DNA of 64,000 bases from Clostridiaceae bacterium (lineage in GTDB: Bacteria; Bacillota; Clostridia; Lachnospirales; Lachnospiraceae): the NCBI GenBank assembly GCA_910575795.1, contig CAJTGE010000004.1:62001-126000 (forward strand), written 5' to 3'. Positions 54,203 to 62,772 of the stretch are shown in pieces. Positions within the stretch are counted from its first letter, which is position 1. Each line of letters begins with the position of its first letter. A program made the translations under genes and the position numbers. A model generated the notes under the pieces. The model saw nothing but the letters and a program-made list of their open reading frames with translations. It ran no database searches and was not told where the DNA came from.

Positions 54203-54298
54203 ATATCCACAAATCATTCACAAAATATCCACATAATTATACACAATTACATACTGTTAAAGGCTATTCCATGGAATGTTATCCACAGGTTATACACC
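54203..54298 (+). other. DnaA-box cluster, candidate replication origin
   Basis: One perfect TTATCCACA (54279-54287) and four near matches: ATATCCACA at 54203 and 54225, TTATACACA at 54237, TTATACACC at 54290. All have the same orientation, in AT-rich DNA 0.6-0.7 kb after the putative rep gene. Confidence 0.6.
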
Positions 54299-54771
54299 GT
54301 GAAAAAAAATCAGGACATAAAATGGAAGTTTTTTCAGATAAAATAGAAAAAAATTGTGATGAAACGGAAGAAATCCAGAATGAAATGGAAAAAAATTAAG
54401 ACCTTTATCAAAAAATGAAGGTCGCTCTAAAAAAACAATCCACATCCGAACGAATCCGGGAGAGTTCGAATTTTTCGGACTTAAAAAAAACCGGAAACCC
54501 TTGCAGTACATGGGTTAACCCCACTCTGGCGTTTCTGATTCAGGGGGATTAAGTAACATCTAGGAAAATTCAGATAGCTCTCTCTATATGCGCTGGCGCA
54601 GGCAGTATGGGCCAACAGTTACAGATCCCGTTTCAGCCAGGGAGGCGCCAGCCAAAGGCATCAGGGCCTGCCATATATTATATGGGGAACCAAAGTAACC
54701 TGAACCCAAATGCCATCTGAAACTGTACCAAATACGGCAAAACCCTTGCAGGCACAAGTTCCTCCGGGGAG

Positions 54772-54835
54772 CTCAGGGCGCTGCCCTGAGAACCTGCAAG
54801 GGATCAGTCCCTTGACCCATTGCCGGGCTCTGCCC
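54772..54835 (+). repeat. Three consecutive GC-rich hairpins
   Basis: CTCAGGGC/GCCCTGAG, CAAGGG/CCCTTG and CCGGGC/GCCC(A)G stand in a row separated by short spacers. No ORF spans them plausibly. Confidence 0.45.
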
Positions 54836-55351
54836 AGACCCGCCCTCGCCGGTGGCAGGGAAAGGCGCTTGCAGCACCTTTCCTTCGGTCCATGGTAATC
54901 CGTGGGCCTTATGTCAAGGGACTTTCGCGGCATAACGGGGCCCCTGCCCCATTATTCCACGTTCCCCTGACAACGTCCCCGCTCCGTTTCCGGAAGGCGA
55001 AGTCACTGGCTGGCGGGAGGATGCGGCGCTGCCTTCAGGGTAAAGATGAGAGGCGGAGACACAGCAGAAGCGCAAGGTTACTTTGCTTTGAGAGGCAGGG
55101 GACGGTATCCAGTGCGAAGATAGAGGAGACGCAGAGAGATGCACCGGATGCGGATTGGCTTAGACGCGTTTTGAGAAAAGTTTTGAGACTCGCTACAAGG
55201 GAAACTCTGATTCTGATCCATCGAGGCATGGGAATATGCCATGGACAGTCCGAAACACGAATACGGGCTTCCGAGTGCGTGATTTCTGGATGGCGGTAGT
55301 TTTGAGTGTTACTCCTGGCGCCAAATCGCCAAGGATTCCACTCAAAGAAGC

Positions 55352-55396
55352 TATCCGCAGAACGGTCACGATAATCTCCGCGCTCCCTCCATACTT
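55352..55396 (+). promoter_or_regulatory. Bipartite element TATCCGCAGAAC / CATACTT
   Basis: Boxes 38 bp apart, 31 bp before the 55427 start. Confidence 0.55.
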
Positions 55397-55426
55397 CCCC
55401 TAAAGGATTTGTGGAAGGATTACATC

Positions 55427-55713
55427 ATGTTTGGGGATATCGATCAGAGGGCTTTCCGGGCGCTTGGCATCAGGTAAGGCCAGAGGGCATCAGGCAGGCA
55501 TCGCAGTCGGCGTATGTGAGGGCCTGCTGCAGCTGCTTCGGGGAAGAAAGGCGGTACATCACGGGGCCGGGCGGGGATGTCTGGTATAAGCTGCGGAGCC
55601 GGATGGGGGAGGAGAAGATCCTCGCTTTCCAGGGGACACAGGAAGTCATCGGCTCCTGCATGTTCCGGCAGGACAGTACGGGCGGCATCAGCCTGTCGTT
55701 AAGCCTGCGGTGA
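55427..55713 (+). pseudogene. Small protein, frame broken after 16 codons
   Basis: ATG 55427 reads MFGDIDQRAFRALGIR and stops; the adjacent frame continues RPEGIRQASQSAYVRACCSC then FGEERRYITGPGG to TGA 55711. A one-base change near 55470 would join about 95 residues. Cysteines CCSC may bind metal. Function unknown. Confidence 0.4.
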
Positions 55714-55731
55714 CGGGACTATGAGATCAGC

Positions 55732-56052
55732 ATGGCTTCCGGGAAAGCGAAGCGCAGGAAGGGCGCGGATACCGCACGGTCACCGTTCTTCATACAGCCG
55801 GCGGGCCATGGGCTTTCCTTCTCCCTGTGGGATGCCGCAGAGAGGAAGAAGGCGGACGAGACGGCCGGCGTCTTTTCAGAGTTCGGCTGGATGCCAGCGA
55901 ACCAGGACATCCATTTCACGGAGATGCCGGAAAGCGGGCCGCGCACGGAACTGGCCCTGGTGGCGCTGGCGAGCCTGGCGTTTTCCTGGAGCAGCGGCAG
56001 TTTCATAAGTCGTTCCTCTTTTTATCTGCGGATGCTTTTTTGGCATCCGTGA
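55732..56052 (+). CDS. Hypothetical protein, 106 residues
   Basis: Starts 18 bp after the previous frame, without a clear ribosome site. Most of it (FSLWDAAERKKADETAGVFS, ESGPRTELALVALASLAFSW) looks coding; the last 17 residues (SFISRSSFYLRMLFWHP) do not and may follow a frameshift. Unrecognised. Confidence 0.45.
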   Translation: MASGKAKRRKGADTARSPFFIQPAGHGLSFSLWDAAERKKADETAGVFSEFGWMPANQDIHFTEMPESGPRTELALVALASLAFSWSSGSFISRSSFYLRMLFWHP

Positions 56053-56137
56053 CTGCTGTTAATTTTTTTTTGAACTGATCCGGCATCACGGGGGATTGCT
56101 CCTCTGTCTGACGCCTTCTCCTTTGTTCTACGTGTGT

Positions 56138-56143
56138 TATAAT
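56138..56143 (+). promoter_or_regulatory. Isolated TATAAT hexamer
   Basis: TATAAT in TGTTATAATACG with a poor -35. It could drive the 56384 operon from 240 bp upstream. Confidence 0.25.
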
Positions 56144-56278
56144 ACGCTTGTTGTCGCTCGCCAAAAGAGAATGCTAATCTTTCACAATTTCTTAAAATAT
56201 TCAGAATATTTTGAAATTTTCCCAAAAAGCTGCGGCGCAGATACTGCCTGTAGCCTGCCTATCCTTCGTCCCCATGGA

Positions 56279-56293
56279 TGTTCCCGGGGAACA
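56279..56293 (+). other. parS-like palindrome, copy 1
   Basis: TGTTCCCGGGGAACA, palindromic around one base; adjacent CACCC matches the other two copies on one side. Confidence 0.55.
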
Positions 56294-56323
56294 CCCATAC
56301 AAAAAAACATTCGAGAAAAACGC

Positions 56324-56363
56324 TATCCGCGGAAATTAAAATTCTGAAAGATAATCCATACTT
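56324..56363 (+). promoter_or_regulatory. Bipartite element TATCCGCGGAAA / CATACTT
   Basis: Boxes 33 bp apart, 21 bp before the 56384 start, the shortest distance in the window. Confidence 0.6.
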
Positions 56364-56383
56364 TCAGAAAGAGGGAAGGCACC

Positions 56384-56779
56384 ATGTCACTTACGAGGTA
56401 CGAACAGGAAGTATCGATCAATTTCAATGCTGCGGAAGACACGGCGGATCTGTATACCGCCAACCCGGTCTGGATCCGGCGGATGGATAAGCTGGTGGCG
56501 GCAAACCCGGAGCAGTTTGAAGTGACCGGGACAGGCAAGGTCAATGGGGAGATCGTCTCAAAGACCTATACGTTCCCGAAGCGCTTTGTCTATGTCAGAG
56601 GCAAGGACATTATCAGGAAACTGACAGATGAACAACGCCAGGAGGCGGCGGAACGGCTGAGAAAGATCTGGAACAAGAATAAGGACAAGAAAACTGAGGA
56701 AGCTGGAGAAAGCGCCGAAGGCAAAGCCCTGGAAGAATTCGGGGAGCTGGAGGAAGAGACAGAAACAGAAGAAACATAA
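56384..56779 (+). CDS. Hypothetical protein, 131 residues
   Basis: MSLTRYEQEVSINFNAAEDT followed by LYTANPVWIRRMDKL is a pattern I have seen in Firmicutes phage and plasmid proteins of unknown function. The C-terminal 35 residues are acidic. Start ATG has AGAGGGAAGGCACC. Confidence 0.6.
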   Translation: MSLTRYEQEVSINFNAAEDTADLYTANPVWIRRMDKLVAANPEQFEVTGTGKVNGEIVSKTYTFPKRFVYVRGKDIIRKLTDEQRQEAAERLRKIWNKNKDKKTEEAGESAEGKALEEFGELEEETETEET

Positions 56780-56806
56780 GAAAAATAACACCAAGGAGGA
56801 TAAGAA

Positions 56807-58795
56807 ATGCTGATCGAGGCCAAGGGCAAAGAAGATCATTTAGGAAAGTGGGATTTTAACATGGATCCGGACATTAATAAAGCGGCGGGGCTTCTGTACG
56901 ATATCATGGATGCCTCCTATGCCTGCTGCGGAGCGCACCTGGAGGCAATGGTCAACGGCCAGAGGGAGAACATCCGCAGCCTGTACTGGAAGTGCAGGAA
57001 TCTGATGGAGAAGATCGTAAAAGGCGGCAGGAAGACGGACTTCCTTGCCATGAGCGCCCTGGAACAGACCTTTGAGCATGTGTCGCCGCTCCTGCTGGTA
57101 AGGCTGGAAAACATCGCGAACGGGGACGACACGCAGGCCCGGGCTATGCGGAAGCTGAAAGAAATCTTCAGGAAGGATCTGTACAAAAAGCTGTGGGCAC
57201 AGAAAGCCGAGCAGTACCGTGTGATCATCGAAAGCCTTGGGTTCTCTGTACAGACGGAAGATTACATGGACCTGACGTCGATCATGGACCCGCTTCTGGA
57301 CGCATTCACATTCTACCAAGAAGGGGAAGGCTGCTTTCCTCCAAAGATCCATAAGGTGAGGATCGGGAAGCGTTCCAAGGAACGCCCGGAGATCGGACGG
57401 GCAATCTGCAAATACAGTTCCGAAAAGGAGCTGGTTGATGCGGTGGCTGGGTGCGGGAAGGAATCCGTGATCGTGTTTGGCGCCGTGGAGAAGACCAACC
57501 GGCAGGTATGCGACGGGTTTCGTGAGTGGTATTACGGGTTCCCGGATGAGCGGCAGGAAAACACCATGCGTTATGAGCGCGTAAGCAAGGAAGAATACCT
57601 GGACCAGGTGTACGAGCCTTCGCGCTGCGTATATCTGTGTGTGAAATCCGGAAAGACGGTCTGGCTGATGAAGATGCCGTACAGGACAGGCGACTATTCT
57701 GACTACAGCCCGGATAAGAAGTATTACAGGGGCCGCAGGGCCGGGTACGCGCCGTATGAGATTTTCTATAAGGACGTGCCGGCGGCGGAAGCGGACACTA
57801 CTTTTTTAAGCATCCCGAGGAAAGGCTATATGCTGCCGGAGCTGATGGATGAGCAGCAGAAGATCTGGTTCCCCGCGTTCATCGAGGAGACCATCGGAAA
57901 ATTCTTCCCTGGAGACGGGGAGCCAAGATCAGAGCGTCTGCTTCTGCCGGAGGAGACTATAGCCGCTTTCGGGGGACCCGGGCCGCGGTGGAGGAACTGC
58001 ATCGTCCCAGTCATCCAGAACCTCCCGGCAGTACCGGAATATGTCTGCCAGATCCGGAAGCTGGAAGAGATCTTTGAAGAAGAAGAGATGCGGGAGCTGA
58101 TCCGGTATTTTGATGTAAAGGAAGAGGATATCCTGAACGTCCCGGTGCTGCCAGCTGAGTGCATGACGGACAGGGAAGCGGATGAGCTTATCGCTGAGAG
58201 GGTGAAGAAGGCATACGCGAAAGTCCTGGCTGAAAGGGTTGCTGATTTCCTGGAAGGGAAATGGGAAGTCAGGAGGATGGTCCTGGATAAGATCAGCGCT
58301 GACAAGGAGAGGATCATCCGGGAAGCGGCAGAGGGGAAATACGACGAGTTCATGTCTATAGTCGTAGACGGCACACAGGAAGAAGGCCGGGACGGAAGAC
58401 AGTCCACTGTCCGTACCGTGAAGCAGGACTATGAGGAAAGCATCTATATCGAACGGAATACCTTGCCAAAGGTTCTGTGGGCTGGAGATGCCCTGTTAAG
58501 GAAGGCTCCGGTGGTCTGGAAGATACGGCCGGAAAAGGCAGAGGAATACGCGTTACTCCTGGATATCCCAAAAGAAGGGCTTCCTGATATGCTGAAAATG
58601 GCTGACAGCTTTAAGGCGTTTTTCGAGAAATATGAAAAGATCCTCCCGAACAGCCTGACGGACCGGTATGTGGTGCTTTGGCATGATCCGGCCAATATGA
58701 AGCCGGGCATCTATCTGCCGCCGCTGGGGAATGTGAATATCTGTATGGCAAGAAAGGTGTATAAGAAGCTGAGAAAGCCGGAAGATCCAAGATGA
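56807..58795 (+). CDS. Large hypothetical protein, 662 residues
   Basis: ATG with AAGGAGGATAAGAA, 27 bp after the 56384 gene, so co-transcribed. Soluble, helical, no signal peptide or Walker motif. A YYRGRRAGYAPYEIFY segment near residue 310 and an acidic stretch near 425 stand out but are unassigned. Residues about 500-560 have a decayed copy at 59370. Confidence 0.6.
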   Translation: MLIEAKGKEDHLGKWDFNMDPDINKAAGLLYDIMDASYACCGAHLEAMVNGQRENIRSLYWKCRNLMEKIVKGGRKTDFLAMSALEQTFEHVSPLLLVRLENIANGDDTQARAMRKLKEIFRKDLYKKLWAQKAEQYRVIIESLGFSVQTEDYMDLTSIMDPLLDAFTFYQEGEGCFPPKIHKVRIGKRSKERPEIGRAICKYSSEKELVDAVAGCGKESVIVFGAVEKTNRQVCDGFREWYYGFPDERQENTMRYERVSKEEYLDQVYEPSRCVYLCVKSGKTVWLMKMPYRTGDYSDYSPDKKYYRGRRAGYAPYEIFYKDVPAAEADTTFLSIPRKGYMLPELMDEQQKIWFPAFIEETIGKFFPGDGEPRSERLLLPEETIAAFGGPGPRWRNCIVPVIQNLPAVPEYVCQIRKLEEIFEEEEMRELIRYFDVKEEDILNVPVLPAECMTDREADELIAERVKKAYAKVLAERVADFLEGKWEVRRMVLDKISADKERIIREAAEGKYDEFMSIVVDGTQEEGRDGRQSTVRTVKQDYEESIYIERNTLPKVLWAGDALLRKAPVVWKIRPEKAEEYALLLDIPKEGLPDMLKMADSFKAFFEKYEKILPNSLTDRYVVLWHDPANMKPGIYLPPLGNVNICMARKVYKKLRKPEDPR

Positions 58796-58805
58796 TTTTT
58801 GAGTG

Positions 58806-58832
58806 GTGGGGTGTTCCCCGGGAACACCCCAC
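58806..58832 (+). other. parS-like palindrome, copy 2 (27 bp perfect)
   Basis: GTGGGGTGTTCCC and GGGAACACCCCAC flank one central C. It contains TGTTCCCCGGGAACA, the inverse orientation of copies 1 and 3, just after the 56807 stop. Confidence 0.65.
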
Positions 58833-58907
58833 TGCAAAAATAAAAAACATAATTACACATTTTTCTTGACAAACCCACCTCGATTTAGTTAAGAACCGGG
58901 GCAATGT

Positions 58908-59087
58908 TCAAATCTGCTTTTTGGCTATGTCAGCCCGTATGAGAGCCTTTATATATCCGCTTTTGTTTGGTGTTTGTTCCAGCTTTTCATAAACATCATG
59001 TTCTGTTGGAATTACTACTTTCACACCATACATCTTTGTTTTAGCCTTATCATACCGGGCCTGTGGTTTTTGTGGTTTGGCTTCCAA
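58908..59087 (-). CDS. Ribbon-helix-helix antitoxin-like protein, 59 residues (TTG start)
   Basis: Minus-strand TTG at 59087 has AGAGGAGATATAT. ARYDKAKTKMYGVKVVIPTE then EQTPNKSGYIKALIRADIAK matches small RHH-type repressors/antitoxins of clostridial plasmids (NKxGYIKxLIRAD). It is expected to bind operator DNA as a dimer. Second gene after 59136; no partner toxin is recognised. Confidence 0.6.
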   Translation of the reverse strand: MEAKPQKPQARYDKAKTKMYGVKVVIPTEHDVYEKLEQTPNKSGYIKALIRADIAKKQI

Positions 59088-59135
59088 ATATATCTCCTCT
59101 CTGGGAGAAGGACGGGTTTCCCCGCCCTGTCTCGT

Positions 59136-59288
59136 TTACTTCTGGGTGTTTGCTGTGATATAACTTTTGATGAGTTTCTTCATCTCATCCACTGTGTAGG
59201 TCTGTTGTTCGGGGTGGGCTTCGAGGATTTCAATCAGGTCATATGCCATTGCCTTTTTAATTTCCGCCGCTTCTCTGTCACTTGGCAT
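59136..59288 (-). CDS. Small helical protein, 50 residues
   Basis: ATG with AAAGGAGGACACAAAA, from a strong sigma-A promoter. MPSDREAAEIKKAMAYDLIE continues to VDEMKKLIKSYITANTQK. First gene of the two-gene minus-strand unit, 48 bp from the RHH gene. Function unknown. Confidence 0.6.
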   Translation of the reverse strand: MPSDREAAEIKKAMAYDLIEILEAHPEQQTYTVDEMKKLIKSYITANTQK

Positions 59289-59319
59289 TTTTGTGTCCTC
59301 CTTTCTGGTTAATAAGGTT

Positions 59320-59348
59320 AGTATAACGTACGTTTAACGTATGGTCAA
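59320..59348 (-). promoter_or_regulatory. Sigma-A promoter with operator-like spacer
   Basis: On the minus strand: TTGACC, 17-bp spacer, TATACT. The spacer holds ATACGTTAAACGTACGT, repeated ACGT words and the palindrome TAACGTACGTTA overlapping the -10, a likely site for the RHH protein. Confidence 0.75.
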
Positions 59349-59364
59349 GGGTGTATTTGAAAAT

Positions 59365-59570
59365 TAAACAGGATCGATGCCGGCAGGGAGAGGATGATTA
59401 AGGAAGCGGCGGAAGAGAAATATGATGGATTTATGCGTATTGTTGTAGACGGCACATGGAAAGTAAGTACGGGAGAGAACTTGTCATTGTCCACACTACG
59501 AAGCAGGAGTGTATGGAAAGTATCTATCATATGGAGTTCTGTGTATCGCCAAAGGTTTTATATTTACCCC
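59365..59570 (+). pseudogene. Relic of part of the 56807 gene
   Basis: RIDAGRERMIKEAAEEKYDG then FMRIVVDGT parallels KISADKERIIREAAEGKYDE with FMSIVVDGT of the large protein; a frameshift follows and VIVHTTKQECMESIYHM continues in another frame. No start. Confidence 0.55.
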
Positions 59571-59715
59571 CAATATAACATTAAATTGGCTTTTGTATTT
59601 GCCTGCTGAGATAAGTTTTTCTGACATTTTGTCGTATTCCTTTTTGCTTTGGTAAGGGAATTATAGCATATGCAAATTCCGATTGCAATATTTCACAAAA
59701 ACAATCTCAAAACGC

Positions 59716-59727
59716 TATCCACAGAAA
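59716..59727 (+). promoter_or_regulatory. Solo TATCCACAGAAA box
   Basis: First half of the bipartite element without a CATACTT partner, 184 bp before parA. It overlaps a near DnaA box. Confidence 0.4.
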
Positions 59728-59753
59728 ATTTAGTCATTTTCCATTTTTCTTCC

Positions 59754-59774
59754 GGGTGTTCCCGGGGAACACCC
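59754..59774 (+). other. parS-like palindrome, copy 3
   Basis: GGGTGTTCCC-G-GGGAACACCC, 21 bp perfect palindrome, 126 bp upstream of parA. A site this close to par genes could be both centromere and operator. Confidence 0.65.
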
Positions 59775-59805
59775 CTATAAAAGATAAAAATACTAAAAAA
59801 AATGC

Positions 59806-59844
59806 TATCCGCAGAAAATCAAAAAAATTTTCTGAGCCATACTA
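59806..59844 (+). promoter_or_regulatory. Bipartite element TATCCGCAGAAA / CATACTA upstream of parA
   Basis: Boxes 32 bp apart; 56 bp before the parA start. Confidence 0.55.
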
Positions 59845-59899
59845 TTATCGGAAGCTTTGCAAGAAATCTGATTATAAAGAAGTAAGAAAGGAAAAAAAT

Positions 59900-60853
59900 A
59901 TGAAGAAAGAGGGGAAACAAGCGATCAAAATTGCCGTCTTTAATCAGAAAGGCGGTGTGGCAAAAACAACAACGGTTTTTAATATGGCAGGGATCTTAGC
60001 CAAATCCGGTTCCAAGGTGCTGGTAATTGATGTGGACAGCCAGGCCAATGTTTCCACTTCCTTATTGATGGAGAACATGGCCGAGTACGATGAGAAGCAC
60101 GGTACGGTAGGCCAGATGCTGGACGATGTAATGACGTTAAAGGACATTATCGAAGTCCCGTCCCGGATCAATGACGCCATCATCAAGGCAAAGATTTGTA
60201 TCCGCGACGGAGGCGTGGCAAAGTGGAGGGGCATCGACGTGATCCCGGCAAACAGTAAGCTCCAGGATCTGAGAGTAGAGGACATGGACGATGAGGACAG
60301 CCTGTACGCGATCCGGGATGCGCTCGGCATGATCAGGCGCACCAGAAAACACGCCTATGATTATGACTATATCCTGTTCGATCTTCCGCCTCACCTCGGG
60401 GAGCTGTCCGTAGCCGTGCTGGCCGCCACAGACCATGTCCTGGTTCCTGCTACGGTGGACAGCTACAGTATGAATGGTTACGGGGAACTAATGGACACGG
60501 TAGAGAGCATCCGCTCCATGGGTTTAAATCCAAATCTGGACATCATTGGCGTATTCTTCACGATGATCCAGCCGCTGCAAAAATATGACCGCACCATGTA
60601 CCAGGATGTACGGGACCAGCTCGGGGACGTATTCATCGACACGCCGATCCGCTCCAACAGCAACGCGAAGCTGGCTGCGCATTTTGGTTGTCCGCTATGC
60701 TGGTTAAAAAGGACAGCAGGCGTGACGCAGGACTATATCGCCGTGACAGAAGAAACACTCCGCCGGTGCGGCGTGCTGGAGAAAGGGGAACATCTTCGGG
60801 GCCTCGGCGACAACATCGACCCGGGCGTGTTAAGCAGGCACCTTGCAAAATAG
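59900..60853 (+). CDS. parA: ParA family partition ATPase, 317 residues
   Basis: Start 59900 is chosen for AAGAAAGGAAAAAAAT; the frame is open upstream but runs through the regulatory boxes. Deviant Walker A KGGVAKTT (17-24), the DVDSQAN motif near 47 and the DYILFDLPPHLGELS switch region are intact. There is no N-terminal helix-turn-helix, the type Ib/Soj-like size. It segregates the plasmid together with ParB bound at a centromere. Confidence 0.95.
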   Translation: MKKEGKQAIKIAVFNQKGGVAKTTTVFNMAGILAKSGSKVLVIDVDSQANVSTSLLMENMAEYDEKHGTVGQMLDDVMTLKDIIEVPSRINDAIIKAKICIRDGGVAKWRGIDVIPANSKLQDLRVEDMDDEDSLYAIRDALGMIRRTRKHAYDYDYILFDLPPHLGELSVAVLAATDHVLVPATVDSYSMNGYGELMDTVESIRSMGLNPNLDIIGVFFTMIQPLQKYDRTMYQDVRDQLGDVFIDTPIRSNSNAKLAAHFGCPLCWLKRTAGVTQDYIAVTEETLRRCGVLEKGEHLRGLGDNIDPGVLSRHLAK

Positions 60854-60941
60854 GACGTGGCCGTATAATACAGTTTAGGGATCGGCAGTGTAAAACCAAA
60901 CAATCCAAAACAATTATAGATCAATAAGAGAGGAAAAAACC

Positions 60942-62099
60942 ATGAGAGACATTCACAGCAGCAGAAATAGTGCTTTAAAAAAAATCGCAAATAAGCAGTG
61001 TACCATGGAGGATACCCGGATGTTAGATTCATCCTGCCTGGTTGAGCACCCGGACAATGAATACCTGTTCGGAATGGAAGGGATCGAGCGTTTGGCCGAG
61101 GGTATGAAGAAGGTCGGCTTCAAGGGCGCCATTGAGGTATGGGATATGAAGGACGGTACTTTCCTGATCTATTCCGGCGCCAGAAGGAGCCGCGCTAACA
61201 TGCTCCTTGGCAATACCCAGATCAAGGCGTTTGTGTACCCTTATCCGGAATCCGAGACAGAGCGCCGGAGGGAACTTCTTGGAGCGAATATCTATGGCCG
61301 CAACGCCGTCCAGCGTGACAACGCGATCTACACGGCACGCCAGATCAGCTACCTGCGCGAGACGATCAATATGGAGCGTGAGAACGGAACCTATAAAGGA
61401 GAGAAGACCCGGGAGGAACTGGCAAAGGAGTTCGGCACGAGTCCTTCCAATATCTATAAATACGAATCCCTGCTGAAGCTGAACGACAGGGCCCAAAAGG
61501 CCGTGGCGGACGGCGAGATCCAGCTGGCCCAGGGGTCTTCCATGTCCGTTCTTTCCGGCGAATACCAGGATATCGTGCTGGATGCCCTGCAGCTTATGCA
61601 TGATTTTAATATGGCAGGTGTCCGTGACGAGGTCCAGGAACTGGTGGACTATATCAAAGCTCATGAAGGGGAAACCCTCACAGCGGAAGAGGCGGTGCGA
61701 TCGCTTTGCGAAATGCGGGAATCCGTAAACAGCCCTGCTGACGGCGAAGACATGGCAGGAGAACAGGCACCCGGTATGGATAGAGACGTAGATGGTAACA
61801 TCGGTGATGCGGAAGTTACATGGGATGGCCAGAATGGGGATTTTGGGGAAAACGGCCAGGACGCTATGGCGAGAATGTCGGAGCTGCCAGGAAAACAGCC
61901 CCCAGTATTCTATACACCGAAAACGGCAGCTAAGAAGTTCAACCAGTATTACGGAAAGATGGAAGAGTTCCTTTCCGCAGACAAGCAGTATAAGGAGAAA
62001 GACAGAGAGGATGTGATCAGCAAGCTCCAGCAGTTGAGGGCGCTGATCGACTCCGAGATCTTCAAGATCCAGTCAAATGCACAAGGCAGAGGGATGTAA
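60942..62099 (+). CDS. parB: ParB family DNA-binding CTPase, 385 residues
   Basis: ParB/Srx-type N-terminal domain with SGARRSRANML (about residues 79-89, the GxxRxxA nucleotide-contact segment) and a helix-turn-helix REELAKEFGTSPSNIYKYES (about 150-170). The C-terminus has an acidic, Gly/Asp-rich linker and a predicted coiled dimerisation tail. It is 88 bp after parA and is preceded by AAGAGAGGAAAAAACC. The nearby TGTTCCC(C/G)GGGAACA palindromes are the natural binding-site candidates. Confidence 0.9.
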   Translation: MRDIHSSRNSALKKIANKQCTMEDTRMLDSSCLVEHPDNEYLFGMEGIERLAEGMKKVGFKGAIEVWDMKDGTFLIYSGARRSRANMLLGNTQIKAFVYPYPESETERRRELLGANIYGRNAVQRDNAIYTARQISYLRETINMERENGTYKGEKTREELAKEFGTSPSNIYKYESLLKLNDRAQKAVADGEIQLAQGSSMSVLSGEYQDIVLDALQLMHDFNMAGVRDEVQELVDYIKAHEGETLTAEEAVRSLCEMRESVNSPADGEDMAGEQAPGMDRDVDGNIGDAEVTWDGQNGDFGENGQDAMARMSELPGKQPPVFYTPKTAAKKFNQYYGKMEEFLSADKQYKEKDREDVISKLQQLRALIDSEIFKIQSNAQGRGM

Positions 62100-62148
62100 G
62101 GGGCAGTAGTGTTGATGCTTAGAGAAACAGATAGCCATAGGACACATA

Positions 62149-62177
62149 GCGGCAGGTAGTAGTACTGCCTGTCGCAT
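62149..62177 (+). terminator. Hairpin after parB
   Basis: GCGGCAGGTA and TACTGCCTGTCGC pair partly; no T run, so a weak terminator at best. Confidence 0.3.
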
Positions 62178-62200
62178 GTCAAAATACCCCGCCCCGTAAG

Positions 62201-62245
62201 AAGTATGGCTGTTCCTCCCGGTTTATCGTTCCTGGAGGAAGTATG
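62201..62245 (-). promoter_or_regulatory. Two minus-strand CATACTT boxes
   Basis: CATACTT at 62201-62207 and 62239-62245 on the minus strand with no minus-strand gene ahead; the second overlaps the TnpA start codon and may be chance. Confidence 0.25.
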
Positions 62246-62560
62246 GATCAGTATCAGCATCGGCGGCATAATAAGAATCTTCTCATGGTACATCTGATCT
62301 TTGCGACGAAATACCGGAAAGCGTTGCTGACGGGAGTTATCCGCGAGGATATCAAACAGTTCTTGTATGATGTCAGCCGCGAACATCACTGGTATATCCG
62401 CCGGATGGAAACGGATCGCGATCATGTGCATATCCTTCTGCCGTACAATCCATCAGACAGTATTACTATAACAGCGTCGGCATCGTCAGAGAGCCGATGC
62501 CCGACGAAATGGAAGAACTGTTCCAAGAGCATATGCGGAACAGGAAATCCAGCCAGAGCA
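62243..62560 (+). mobile_element. IS200-type TnpA (Y1 transposase) fragment
   Basis: RRHNKNLLMVHLIFATKYRK and then WYIRRMETDRDHVHILLPYN is the HUH transposase N-terminus, with the H-x-H pair in DHVHILL. After about 78 residues the match ends and the other frame reads GIVREPMPDEMEELFQEHMR, from a different gene. The catalytic tyrosine is missing, so it is inactive. ATG has TGGAGGAAGT. Confidence 0.75.
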
Positions 62561-62730
62561 GTAAAACAGCGTAGCCGCAGGGCTACACTGTCTACATAAA
62601 AGCATATCTATTATTTCAGTTTTTAGTAACATCCTTACGGAACATCATCCAAGGGGCGTGGCTTCAATCGAATTAAATTTTGGTGAAAAAGAGAAGGAAG
62701 AGACTATGATTACTGGGAAATACATTGGAA

Positions 62731-62772
62731 CACTGACTACTCCTACGGTTTTAACCGTGGGAGTAGTCAGTG
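62731..62772 (+). repeat. IS200/IS605-style end hairpin
   Basis: CACTGACTACTCCTACGG and CCGTGGGAGTAGTCAGTG pair over 18 bp with one mismatch and a TTTTAA loop. It probably marks an end of the IS200 relic. Its right arm supplies the last codons and stop of the 62751 gene. Confidence 0.55.

Larger units (their letters stand above)
53816..55426. other. Gene-free region after rep, about 1.6 kb
   Basis: Contains the DnaA-box cluster, an AT-rich stretch (54185-54500), three consecutive GC-rich hairpins (54772-54835) and an 18-bp imperfect dyad TGAGTGTTACTCCTGGCG/CGCCAAGGATTCCACTCA (55303-55344). No frame is convincing. Confidence 0.5.

Noticed and set aside
54820-55299. 159-codon frame after the GC-rich hairpins
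   Set aside because: Arg-rich translation of GC-rich DNA with no ribosome site; could hide a relic but not supportable.
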